Shown here piece after piece: positions 7,941 to 16,193 of a stretch of DNA of 64,000 nt. How positions within the stretch are numbered: position 1 is the first letter of the stretch; each line of letters starts with the position of its first letter. The notes under the pieces were generated by a model. The model did not search any database. It saw only the letters and a program-made list of their open reading frames with translations, and was not told the DNA's origin. Position numbers and translations under genes: made by a program. This stretch comes from CAZWLY01 sp964634465 (GTDB lineage Bacteria; Desulfobacterota; Desulfarculia; G963662305), in contig CAZWLY010000003.1 in NCBI GenBank assembly GCA_964634465.1, positions 62,001-126,000 on the forward strand, in the 5' to 3' direction.

Positions 7941-8699
7941 ATGAGCCACCACCGGCCGCAGGCCAAAATCGCCATCTTGAGCGAACCGGACAACGCCCAA
8001 GCCGAAGGCTATCTGCTCGCCCTCAGGCGGCTGCCCGGTCTCGAAATCACCCTCATCGAGGGTTCACCCAGCCGCAGCAAGCTACGGAAGGCGCTCGACT
8101 TCATCGGTCGGTACGGCCTGATGGGTCTGATCGGCTTTGTCCTCCGTCGGGTCGGACTGAAGCGCCGTGTCGCCCGCTCCGGCGCTTGGGACGCCGTCCA
8201 CCGAGTGGAGTCACTGTCGGGCCGTAAAGTGGCCGAACTGCTGGATGCCATCCGGCCCGACATCGGCATTCTGGTCAACGCGCCGATCATGCCCGAGAGA
8301 GTTCTGATGCGGTTTGCCCGGGAGGTCCTGGTCGCTCATTCGGGTCTGTTGCCCGAGTACCCAGGATCGAGAGCCAACGACCGGGCCCTGCTGGACGGCG
8401 TCGATCCCGGCGTAACCGTATTCGGTGTTCGGGCGGGTTTGGACGAGGGACCTGTCTATGCCCGAGCCGAATACACGAAACCGATCAAGGATCACTCCAG
8501 CCTGCACTGCTGGCTCCAAGAGACCTCGGCCAAACTCATGGCCGAAACGGTGGCCGGTTTGATCGACGGGACCATAACCGGTCAGGATCAGCCGCCCCGA
8601 CAAGAACGCCCCTTCCGCAACTCGGACTGGACCGACGAGATGACGAAACGACTCAAAGAGGCTATTGAGGCGCGAAATCGACGCCTGCGTGGAAGGTGA
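7941..8699 (+). CDS. Formyltransferase-fold protein, probable sugar N-formyltransferase
   Basis: A 252-residue protein whose middle (about 95-185) has the formyl-transferase fold: HSGLLPEYPGSRA (133-145) aligns with the NxHxSLLPxxRG segment and LDEGPV (167-172) with the Asp-containing segment. In enzymes such as ArnA and methionyl-tRNA formyltransferase the catalytic triad is Asn, His and Asp. Here His133 and Asp168 are present, but the Asn position is Val131. It lies 4 bp after legC, so a role in formylating or otherwise acylating the amino group added by LegC is plausible. With the Asn missing it may use another acyl donor or be a degenerate enzyme. Confidence 0.68.
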   Translation: MSHHRPQAKIAILSEPDNAQAEGYLLALRRLPGLEITLIEGSPSRSKLRKALDFIGRYGLMGLIGFVLRRVGLKRRVARSGAWDAVHRVESLSGRKVAELLDAIRPDIGILVNAPIMPERVLMRFAREVLVAHSGLLPEYPGSRANDRALLDGVDPGVTVFGVRAGLDEGPVYARAEYTKPIKDHSSLHCWLQETSAKLMAETVAGLIDGTITGQDQPPRQERPFRNSDWTDEMTKRLKEAIEARNRRLRGR

Positions 8700-8793
8700 G
8701 GCGAGCGTGTAGTAGAACGGACGGCTCTCAATCCTGTCTTGCCTCAGTTCCAAACAATGGCATCTCCGAAAGATCGGGTCGAGACTTTAAGGC

Positions 8794-10320
8794 GTGAACA
8801 TATCCCGGCAAATAGAGATACTGACCGGCATCGAAACGGATTTCCCCGTAACCGACTGGATCGCCGACGGGGTCAGGCTGTGGCCGCTGATCCGCAACTT
8901 GCTCATCCCCGACTTCCACTTCGCCGGGACGACCAACCAACTGGCCGATCCATTGACGGTGACCGGCTCCGCGGCTGGCCGATTCTTTAAAGGCTTGGTC
9001 CGCTATGCCGGCGCTTATCTGGCCGACCTGAAGCGTAACCAGCGTCTCGACCGACCCCGCCAGGCCGTCTTTTTGACCACCTCTGTGCCTCGGGTAGACT
9101 TGGGTGGGGTCTGGTACAACCGGCTGTGCGACCCAATCATCGACGGTCTGTCCCGGCATGGCCTGAGCAGTCTGGTTCTGGAACGCAATCTGGCCGAAGA
9201 TTACCGAATTCCGCGGTACCACGGCTCGATGTTCATCAGCCCCCGTCTCCAGATGCAGCGCATAGTCGCCCGGCTGACCGGCCGGACGTCTTTCTCGGCC
9301 CGCCTGGAACTGCCCGAATATGAGGGCTTCATCGACCGGTTGAAATCGCTGAACGTGCCCCTCAACCTGCCCACTCCGCAACGGTTGAGCTTTTTCATCG
9401 ACGCCCTTTTCCGGTCGGCGGCCTTTTTCCGCCGGGTTTTGGCCAAGTCCCGACCCAGGCTGGGCCTGGTGGTCGCCTACTACGGTCTGGACGGGATGGC
9501 TTTCTGTTTGGCCTGCCGGCAGTTGGGTCTGCCCGTGGTGGACATTCAGCACGGCGTCCAGTCGAAAATGAACCCCTATTACGGCCACTGGACCCATCCC
9601 CCGGCCGATGGCTGGGAGTTGTTGCCGTCCGTTTTCTGGTGTTGGAGCCGGACCGAGGCCCGAGCCATCGAGGGCTGGGCGGCCGGGCTGGCAGGCCGAC
9701 ACGCGCCCTTTGTCGGCGGTAACCTCTGGCTGGAGATGTGGCGATCGGGACAATCCAGCCTGATTCGCGACTTCGACCGCAAGTTGAGTGCGGTCGAAAG
9801 ACGACCGGCCGAACGGAACATCCTGCTGGCCCTGGGGCCCTACAAGGACTCCATTTCCCCATGGCTCCGGGAAGCGATCAACGCCTCGCCGCCCGGATGG
9901 CGATGGTGGATCAGGATCCATCCAACCCGGGCTCAGGACGAAGAACGCTACCGAGAGTTGGAGCAATCGATAACGGCCGACTACGAGGCCCGCCTGGCAA
10001 CCTGGGCTCCTTTACCGGCCCTTCTTCGCAAGGTCGATCTTCTGGTGACCGACTACTCGGCCACCGTGCTGGAGGCCGAGCAGTTCGGCCTAGTTTCGGT
10101 GATGACCGATCAAAAGGGGGCCGAGCTTTACCCGGAGCAAATCGCCTCTGGACGGGCCCTGATCGCCCTGGCCCGTGATGACTTCGAGGCAGCGGTTGAG
10201 CGGGCCGCAGCCGGACGTCGATCGCCCGAGGACAAATCGGCCGGCGAGACCGGAAACTGGTGGCCCAGACTGGAGCGGATTATAGAGACCCAGGAGGCTT
10301 TGGACAAAAGGCGTGGATGA
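8794..10320 (+). CDS. Capsule/teichoic-type glycosyl- or glycerophosphotransferase-like protein
   Basis: A 508-residue soluble protein. The C-terminal half (about 225-480) resembles GT-B-fold enzymes of the capsule and CDP-glycerol transferase type: VVDIQHGVQS (residues 248-257), then an HP segment (IRIHPTRAQ) and TDYSATVLEAE, the usual donor-binding region. The N-terminal half is less clear. It is predicted to transfer a sugar or polyol phosphate to the growing surface glycan in the cytoplasm. The GTG start at 8794 follows a 94 bp gap in which I see no other gene. Its base composition is slightly less GC-rich than its neighbours. Confidence 0.6.
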   Translation: MNISRQIEILTGIETDFPVTDWIADGVRLWPLIRNLLIPDFHFAGTTNQLADPLTVTGSAAGRFFKGLVRYAGAYLADLKRNQRLDRPRQAVFLTTSVPRVDLGGVWYNRLCDPIIDGLSRHGLSSLVLERNLAEDYRIPRYHGSMFISPRLQMQRIVARLTGRTSFSARLELPEYEGFIDRLKSLNVPLNLPTPQRLSFFIDALFRSAAFFRRVLAKSRPRLGLVVAYYGLDGMAFCLACRQLGLPVVDIQHGVQSKMNPYYGHWTHPPADGWELLPSVFWCWSRTEARAIEGWAAGLAGRHAPFVGGNLWLEMWRSGQSSLIRDFDRKLSAVERRPAERNILLALGPYKDSISPWLREAINASPPGWRWWIRIHPTRAQDEERYRELEQSITADYEARLATWAPLPALLRKVDLLVTDYSATVLEAEQFGLVSVMTDQKGAELYPEQIASGRALIALARDDFEAAVERAAAGRRSPEDKSAGETGNWWPRLERIIETQEALDKRRG

Positions 10321-10387
10321 CCGGATTTCCAGCGACCGGGCACGACCAACCGCCACTCCAACCTAAAAAAGACGGAGAATTGACCGT

Positions 10388-11524
10388 TTGACCTCACCAC
10401 TCGACACAACCGTCGCCGAGCGCCCGCCTGACAACCTGACCGAGACGTTGGCAGCCTCGGGGGCACCGGTTTCGATCTGGCAGTCACCGGCCTGGGCCGA
10501 GACCTTGGCCGCCTTGGGTCAGGGTCGGTCCGAGTGGCTGATCGGCCTACTCGACCACGATCCCTCGGCGGCGCTTCTGACTTCGACTACCTCCCTCGTC
10601 CGCGGACGGTTCCTCGATCGCCCGGCCGAAAGGCTCTTGGAGGGCCTCTGCTACCGGGCTTTGCCCATCGTCAGCGCCTTCGGCGGGCCCCTGGCCCTGA
10701 ATGGACGGGTCGGGGCGGCCGAACTGGCCCGGATCATCCTGGCCGGAGCCGAGCGAGCCGAATCCGGCAAGGCGCTTCTCTATCGCGGCTTTCTCGACCC
10801 AAGCCAACCCGAGGACATCCAAGCCGAGACGGCCCGGATCATCTCCTCGGCCGGACTGGCCGTCGGCCGCTGGGCGACCATCATCGTCGGTCTGGAACCC
10901 GACCTGGACCGGGTCATGGCCTCGTTTTCGGCCACCACCCGAAAGAAGATTCGCCGGGCCGGGCGAATGGGACTGACCGTCCGTCCCCTGACCGGAGCCG
11001 AGACGGAGGCTTACACCCGGCTGCTAGACGAGGCTCATCGCCGCCTGGGACTGAGAGGCGGCCACTGGCATCTAAAATACCGGGATCGAATCGAGGCCGC
11101 CGCGCCGGACGTATTCGAGTTCTTCGGCTGCTTCAATGACGAAGGCCGCCTGGTGGCCAGCGGCGGGGTGGCCCTGTGGGCGGGTACGGCCACCTCCATC
11201 GCCCTCTTTCAAGGCGACCGGGCCGAGCGGGACCGACTCCCGGCCGTCTATCTCCTCCACTGGGAGATAATCCGCTGGGCGATCGAACGTGGAGCCAGGT
11301 GGTACGACCTGGGGGGCGTCGATCCCGACCCGGCTCCCAAGAGCAAGGCGGCTGGGATTCGCTTCTTCAAGGAACGATGGGGCGGCAGTTATCATGAGTA
11401 CGTCACTTTCGAGCGCGATTTCGACCGTCCTTTGGGCCGGATGCTGGCCCGGCTGAGACCCGCGATCGGCGGACCCCGTCCAATCTACCCCTTGAGTCGA
11501 AGCCGAGGCAGGCGCAGGGGTTAA
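10388..11524 (+). CDS. FemAB/GNAT-fold aminoacyl- or acyltransferase
   Basis: A 378-residue protein of the FemABX / BioF2-like acetyltransferase group. The diagnostic C-terminal segment, YDLGGVDPDP followed by GIRFFKERWGG, is present near residues 295-325, and a basic TTRKKIRRA stretch lies near 180. In cell-wall biology these proteins transfer amino acids from tRNA to lipid-linked sugars; in glycan clusters they are thought to aminoacylate amino sugars. Here an amino-sugar acceptor is available from legC or the WlbC-like gene. The TTG start at 10388 was chosen because no ATG or GTG gives a better N-terminus. Confidence 0.7.
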   Translation: MTSPLDTTVAERPPDNLTETLAASGAPVSIWQSPAWAETLAALGQGRSEWLIGLLDHDPSAALLTSTTSLVRGRFLDRPAERLLEGLCYRALPIVSAFGGPLALNGRVGAAELARIILAGAERAESGKALLYRGFLDPSQPEDIQAETARIISSAGLAVGRWATIIVGLEPDLDRVMASFSATTRKKIRRAGRMGLTVRPLTGAETEAYTRLLDEAHRRLGLRGGHWHLKYRDRIEAAAPDVFEFFGCFNDEGRLVASGGVALWAGTATSIALFQGDRAERDRLPAVYLLHWEIIRWAIERGARWYDLGGVDPDPAPKSKAAGIRFFKERWGGSYHEYVTFERDFDRPLGRMLARLRPAIGGPRPIYPLSRSRGRRRG

Positions 11525-11527
11525 CCC

Positions 11528-12685
11528 GTGCTCCGCCTGGTAGTCATCCCCAACGATCCGCTGACCGCCTATCTCGAAAAGGGCGAAGTCAAGGAGCGCT
11601 ACTTCAACCCCGAGGACCTCTTCGACGAGGTCCACGTAATCAGCCTCACCGACCGGGACGCCTCGCCGGCCGAGGTCCAGGCCATGGCCGGCCGGGCCGA
11701 GCTGCACATCCACGCCGTCGGCCGGCCCAAGCCGTGGGCTTTGGGGCGCCACGCCGGCCGGGTCGCCCGGCTGATCGCCGGGCTCGAGCCGGACGCGATT
11801 CGGGCCTTCAACCCCCTCTACATGGGCCGCCTGGCCTCCCTGGCCGGACGGGCGAGCGGCAAGCCGACGATCATCTCGGTCCATGACGATTTCTCCCTCC
11901 GCCGCAACCTGAAGATCTACGGTCTCGGTTACATCTTCTCGGCCCGGGGCGGCTATCAACTCGTCCACCAACTCTTCTTCGTCCGCTCGATGTTCGCCGC
12001 CGTGGACAAAGTCGTCTGCGCCTACCCCTTCGCCGCCAGGTGGGTCGACGGCTACGCCCGGGAAAAACGGGAGATCATCCTGAACCGGGTCTACCTGGAT
12101 CGGTTCGCGCCCAAGACCGATTACGCCGTCGAGGGCCGGTTCAGGGTGCTCAACCTGGGCCGCCAATTCCCCGGCAAGAACCCGGCCAACATGATAAGAG
12201 CCGCGGCCGAAGTGGACGGCCTGGAGTTGACCCTGGTCGGCCGGGGGCCGCTCCACGAGGAACTGATCGATCTGGCCCGGCGCTTGGGGCTGGCCGAGCG
12301 GGTCAACTTCATCCCGGCCGTGGCCAATGACGAGGTACCGGCCCTGATGGCCGAGCACGACGCCTTCGCCATGAACCTCATCCAACCCGGGGTGTGCATC
12401 CCCATCATCGAGGCCCTGGCCGCCGGACTGCCGGTGGTCACCAACCGCCCGATCTTTCCCGAGGGCCTGGATCTGGTCGGCGAGTACGTCCTCCAGGTCG
12501 AGGATTCGGCGAAAGGTTACGCCGAGGCCCTGGCCGGGCTGATCGCCGATGAGGGTTTGCGGGAGCGACTGGGCCGGGCCGGACCGCGATTCGTGGCCCA
12601 AATCGAAGGCCGGAAGATGGAGCGACGGGAGGCCGATCTCTACCGCTCGCTCCTGGGGCTCGACGAGCGGGGCGACATCGACTGA
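11528..12685 (+). CDS. Glycosyltransferase family 4 protein
   Basis: A 385-residue GT-B glycosyltransferase. The C-terminal donor domain contains LNLGRQFPGKNP, VGRGPLHEELIDLA and the PGVCIPIIEALAAGLPVV segment, which carries the E(x7)E-type acidic pattern of GT4 in a modified form (Cys-Ile-Pro in place of the usual Glu-Gly-Phe). It probably adds one sugar to the lipid-linked repeat unit on the cytoplasmic face. GTG start 3 bp after the FemAB-like gene. This is the last gene before an AT-rich spacer with a possible promoter, so the first transcription unit may end here. Confidence 0.82.
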   Translation: MLRLVVIPNDPLTAYLEKGEVKERYFNPEDLFDEVHVISLTDRDASPAEVQAMAGRAELHIHAVGRPKPWALGRHAGRVARLIAGLEPDAIRAFNPLYMGRLASLAGRASGKPTIISVHDDFSLRRNLKIYGLGYIFSARGGYQLVHQLFFVRSMFAAVDKVVCAYPFAARWVDGYAREKREIILNRVYLDRFAPKTDYAVEGRFRVLNLGRQFPGKNPANMIRAAAEVDGLELTLVGRGPLHEELIDLARRLGLAERVNFIPAVANDEVPALMAEHDAFAMNLIQPGVCIPIIEALAAGLPVVTNRPIFPEGLDLVGEYVLQVEDSAKGYAEALAGLIADEGLRERLGRAGPRFVAQIEGRKMERREADLYRSLLGLDERGDID

Positions 12686-12715
12686 CCGAACCGGGGCGAG
12701 ACAATCATAACTAAC

Positions 12716-12744
12716 TTGACATATTGCGAAAAAAGCAGTAATCG
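12716..12744 (+). promoter_or_regulatory. Possible sigma70-type promoter before the WlbA-like gene
   Basis: A perfect TTGACA (12716-12721) lies in a 160 bp AT-rich spacer that stands out in this GC-rich region. A weak -10 could be TAATCG at 17 bp spacing or AGTAAT at 15 bp. A short GC hairpin (12761-12766 pairing with 12774-12779) follows in the untranslated leader. The -10 is poor, so the call is tentative. Confidence 0.38.
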
Positions 12745-12845
12745 ATGGGGCTTAATAGACCCCGCCTCGACTGGGCGGGCGTCGGACATAACTAGGGAGA
12801 CTTAGAGGCTTGGTTTGTGTCCATTGTAACTGAGGATGCGGAGCT

Positions 12846-13949
12846 ATGTCTTCTTTACGGGGTGAGGATAGTCGGCGGCCGTTGCGATTCGCCTTTCTGG
12901 GTTGCGGGGCCATCTCCAAGAAACACGCCGAGAGCCTGCGGCGAATCGACGACGCCGAACTGGTAGCCGTCTGCGACCGGGACAAGGAGGCGGCCAGAAT
13001 CAGGGCCGAGGAGTACGGAGCCCGGGCCTACGACGATCCCCGGCGGATGATCGAGGCCGAAGAGGTGGACGTGCTTTCGATCCTGACCCCGTCCGGCGCC
13101 CATGCCGGCCAGGTTCTCGATCTGGTGGACACCGGCGTCCACTTCGTGGTCGAAAAACCGATGGCGCTGCGCCTGGAAAAGGCCGATCAGATCATCCGGG
13201 CCTGCGCCGAGCGGGACGTCCATCTCTTCGTCGTCCAGCAAAATCGCTTCAACCCGCCCATCCAGGCCTTGAAAAAAGCCCTGGACGACGGCCGGTTCGG
13301 CAAGCTGGTCCTGGGCACGGTCCGGGTCCGCTGGTGTCGAACCCAGGATTACTACGACGCCAAAGACTGGCGTGGCACCTGGGCTTTGGACGGCGGCGTG
13401 GCCACCAACCAGGCCAGCCACCACATCGACATGCTGGAATGGCTGATGGGCCGGGTGGAATCGGTCATGGCCATGACCGAGACCCGCCTGGCCAACATCG
13501 AGGCCGAGGACACCGCCTGCGCCTTGTTGCGCTTCACCTCGGGCGCGCTGGGCGTCATCGAGGCCACCACCGCCACCCGGCCCAAGGATCTGGAGGGCTC
13601 GCTGTCGATCCTGGGCGAGAGAGGGGCGGTCGAGGTCGGCGGCTTCTTCATGAATGAACTCAAGACCTGGCAGTTCGCCGAGCCCCGGCCCGAGGACGAG
13701 ACCATCTTCGAGACCCACGGGGCCAACCCCGACCTGTTCGCCTGGAACCACACCGAGTACTTGAAGGACGTGGTCAAGGCGATCAGAACCAACACCAAGG
13801 GTCTGGTCGAGGGCTTGGAGGGGCGGCGGTCGCTGGAGCTGATCACGGCCATCTACGAGTCGGCCGAGACCGGCCAGGAAGTCCGCCTCAGGTTCAGGCC
13901 GCGGGTAGCCCGGCTGGGACTCAACGAAAATGAAAGGAATGGACGGTGA
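12846..13949 (+). CDS. Gfo/Idh/MocA sugar dehydrogenase, WlbA/WbpB-like
   Basis: A 367-residue NAD-dependent oxidoreductase. The Rossmann motif GCGAIS is at residues 19-24, the EKP motif at 103-105, and the catalytic region DGGVATNQASHHID at 182-195, with His192, His193 and Asp195. WlbA/WbpB oxidise UDP-GlcNAc-uronic acid at C3 so that the next enzyme can aminate it. The next gene is the matching aminotransferase, overlapping by 4 bp, which supports this assignment. The uronate-forming dehydrogenase (WbpA) and the acetyltransferase (WbpD) of that pathway are not seen in the window, so they would have to be elsewhere or the substrate differs. Confidence 0.82.
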   Translation: MSSLRGEDSRRPLRFAFLGCGAISKKHAESLRRIDDAELVAVCDRDKEAARIRAEEYGARAYDDPRRMIEAEEVDVLSILTPSGAHAGQVLDLVDTGVHFVVEKPMALRLEKADQIIRACAERDVHLFVVQQNRFNPPIQALKKALDDGRFGKLVLGTVRVRWCRTQDYYDAKDWRGTWALDGGVATNQASHHIDMLEWLMGRVESVMAMTETRLANIEAEDTACALLRFTSGALGVIEATTATRPKDLEGSLSILGERGAVEVGGFFMNELKTWQFAEPRPEDETIFETHGANPDLFAWNHTEYLKDVVKAIRTNTKGLVEGLEGRRSLELITAIYESAETGQEVRLRFRPRVARLGLNENERNGR

Positions 13950-15043
13950 ACGTCCCGCTGGTAGATCTAAAGACTCAGTACGAGGACATCAAGGACGAGA
14001 TTCAGGCGGCGATCGAGGCCGTCATCGACCGGACCGCCTTCATCAGCGGCCCCTTCGCCAAGAGATTCGAGGACGAGTTCGCCGCCTATGTCGGCCGCCG
14101 ACACTGCCTGGGCGTGGGCAACGGCACCGACGCCCTGGTGATCGCCCTCAAGGGCTTGGGCTTGCGCCCCGGCGACGAGGTCATCGTCCCCGCCCTGACC
14201 TTCATCGCCACCTCGGAGGCGGTTACGCTGGCCGGAGGCGAGGTCGTCTTCGCCGACGTCGACCCCCTCACCCGCTGCCTGGACCCGGACAAGGTCGAGG
14301 CGGCGATCACGCCCAAGACCAAAGCGATCATCGCCGTCCATCTCTACGGCCATCCGGCCCCGATGGAGGAGCTGGCCGAGTTGGCCGAGCGGCGCAACCT
14401 GTGGCTGATCGAGGACTCGGCCCAGGCCCAGGGGGCGATGCTGGACGGCCGGAGGATCGGCTCCCTCGGCACGGTCGGCTGCTTCTCCTTCTATCCCGGC
14501 AAGAACCTGGGCGCATACGGCGACGCCGGGGCGGTCTTGTGCGACGACGAGGAGTTGGCGGTCAGGATGCGGATGCTGGCCAATCACGGCCGGATGGACA
14601 AGTACGGCCACATCTTCGAGGGAACCAACTCCCGCCTGGACGGTCTCCAGGGGGCGATCCTCTCGGTCAAGCTGAAGCGCCTGGACGAGTGGAATAAGAA
14701 GCGCCGGGCCGCGGCCGACGGCTACCGGGAGCGACTCGACGGGCTCGATCTCATCACCCCGACCGACCACCCCGGCCACGTCTACCATCTCTTCGTCTGC
14801 GAGACGAAGAGACGGGACGAGCTCCTGGCCCATCTCAAGGCCAACGGCGTCGGAGCCTCGATCCACTACCCCGACGCCCTGCCCAGGCTCGAAGCCTACG
14901 CCCGGCTGGGACACAGGCCGGGCGACTTCCCGGTGGCCGAGGGACTGGTCGAACGCATCATCTCGCTGCCGATCTATCCGGAGATCACGGCCGAGCAATT
15001 GGACTACGTGGCCGAGCAGATCAAAACGGGCCTGGGGAGGTAG
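13946..15043 (+). CDS. DegT/DnrJ sugar aminotransferase, WlbC/WbpE-like
   Basis: A 365-residue PLP aminotransferase, expected to aminate the 3-keto sugar made by the preceding dehydrogenase. The N-terminus VPLVDLKTQY is typical of WbpE/WlbC proteins. Lys186 in FYPGKNLGAYGDAG is the Schiff-base lysine, and LIEDSAQAQG carries the Asp that contacts the PLP nitrogen. GTG start in a GTGA overlap with the upstream gene. The product would be a 3-amino-3-deoxy nucleotide sugar, another possible acceptor for the FemAB-like protein. Confidence 0.88.
   Translation: MNVPLVDLKTQYEDIKDEIQAAIEAVIDRTAFISGPFAKRFEDEFAAYVGRRHCLGVGNGTDALVIALKGLGLRPGDEVIVPALTFIATSEAVTLAGGEVVFADVDPLTRCLDPDKVEAAITPKTKAIIAVHLYGHPAPMEELAELAERRNLWLIEDSAQAQGAMLDGRRIGSLGTVGCFSFYPGKNLGAYGDAGAVLCDDEELAVRMRMLANHGRMDKYGHIFEGTNSRLDGLQGAILSVKLKRLDEWNKKRRAAADGYRERLDGLDLITPTDHPGHVYHLFVCETKRRDELLAHLKANGVGASIHYPDALPRLEAYARLGHRPGDFPVAEGLVERIISLPIYPEITAEQLDYVAEQIKTGLGR
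15036..15040 (+). promoter_or_regulatory. Shine-Dalgarno site that points to a CTG start at 15048
   Basis: A perfect GGAGG lies 7 bases before an in-frame CTG at 15048. The only standard start further in (TTG at 15063) would be 22 bases away and would remove the first beta strand of the protein. No ATG or GTG exists in this frame between the Shine-Dalgarno site and the conserved N-terminus. Confidence 0.55.
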
Positions 15044-15047
15044 GCGG

Positions 15048-16178
15048 CTGGCCCGACTGCTGTTGGTCACCTCCATCTTCCCGCCCGAGACCGGAGGGCC
15101 GGCCACCTTCATCTCGGCCCTGGCCCCGGCCCTCGCAGCCCAGGGCCACCAGGTTCGGGTCTTCACTCTCTGGGACGAGGAGCCCGACGACAAGCCGGAC
15201 TGGCTTTACGGCCTGTCGCGAAAGATCACCCTGCCGCTCCGGCTGGGACTCATCTTCTTCAAACTCCTGAACCACGCCCGCTGGGCCGAGCTGGTCTACA
15301 TCAACGGGTTGGAGCTGCCGGCGGTGCTGGCCTGCCGGCTGACCGGCCGGCCGAACGTGTTGAAGATCGTCGGCGACTACGCCTGGGAGCGGGCCCGGCT
15401 CAAGGGCCGGACCAGGCTGGACGTCGATCCCTTTCAAACGGCCGCCTTGCCGCCGGGATTGGCCTTTCAGCGCTGGCTGAGGGGGTTCTACACCCGGCTG
15501 GCCGGACGGGTGGTCACCCCCAGTCGCTACCTGGCCGAACTCGTAGCCGGTTGGGGCGTGCCCCGGGAGTCGATCAACGTCGTTCTCAACGGCCTGACTC
15601 CGTTGCCGGTCAATCCACCCCCGGCCGAGGCGACCGGCGACGGCCAAACCATCCTCACCGCCGCCCGGCTGGTCAACTGGAAGGGCGTCGATCATCTCAT
15701 CCAGGCCCTCAAGCTGGTACAACGCCCAGCCAGGCTCGTTGTTTTGGGTGATGGCCCAGATAAAGAGCGACTGGAAGCCCTGGCCCGGAGCGGGGGGCTG
15801 GCCGAGCGGGTTCAATTCAGGGGCCGGGTCGGCCGGGAGGCGGTGCTGGCGGCCATGGCTGAGGCCGACGTCTTTGTTTTGGCCAGCGGTTACGAGGGGT
15901 TGCCACATGTCGTCCTGGAGGCGATGGCCATGGGCAAACCGGTGATCGCCGCCGCCGCCGGAGGCACGCCCGAGGTGGTGGCCGACGGGGTAACCGGTCT
16001 GCTGGTTCCCTACGCCCGGCCGGAGGCGTTGGCCGCGGCGATCGAGAAGATCTTCGCCGATCCCGATCTGGCCGCCGAAATGGGCCGGGCCGGCAGGCAA
16101 GCGGTGAAAAAGTTTCTCTGGGAGGCGACCGTGGCCGGCAACGCGGCCCTGATCACCAGGATCATCGACCGGCATTGA
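15048..16178 (+). CDS. Glycosyltransferase family 4 protein with a probable CTG start
   Basis: A GT-B glycosyltransferase of about 376 residues. The N-terminal strand RLLLVTSIFPPETGGPA is typical of GT4; the C-terminal half has ARLVNWKGVDHLIQAL, VLGDGPDKERLE and SGYEGLPHVVLEAMAMGKPVI, the last holding the Glu residues of the E(x7)E motif. It should add a sugar to the lipid-linked glycan. I placed the start at CTG 15048 rather than the TTG at 15063, because of the well-placed GGAGG and because the N-terminal strand would otherwise be lost. The upstream gene ends at 15043, so the two are closely coupled. Confidence 0.8.
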   Translation: MARLLLVTSIFPPETGGPATFISALAPALAAQGHQVRVFTLWDEEPDDKPDWLYGLSRKITLPLRLGLIFFKLLNHARWAELVYINGLELPAVLACRLTGRPNVLKIVGDYAWERARLKGRTRLDVDPFQTAALPPGLAFQRWLRGFYTRLAGRVVTPSRYLAELVAGWGVPRESINVVLNGLTPLPVNPPPAEATGDGQTILTAARLVNWKGVDHLIQALKLVQRPARLVVLGDGPDKERLEALARSGGLAERVQFRGRVGREAVLAAMAEADVFVLASGYEGLPHVVLEAMAMGKPVIAAAAGGTPEVVADGVTGLLVPYARPEALAAAIEKIFADPDLAAEMGRAGRQAVKKFLWEATVAGNAALITRIIDRH

Positions 16179-16193
16179 GCCGAAGGGGTTGTT

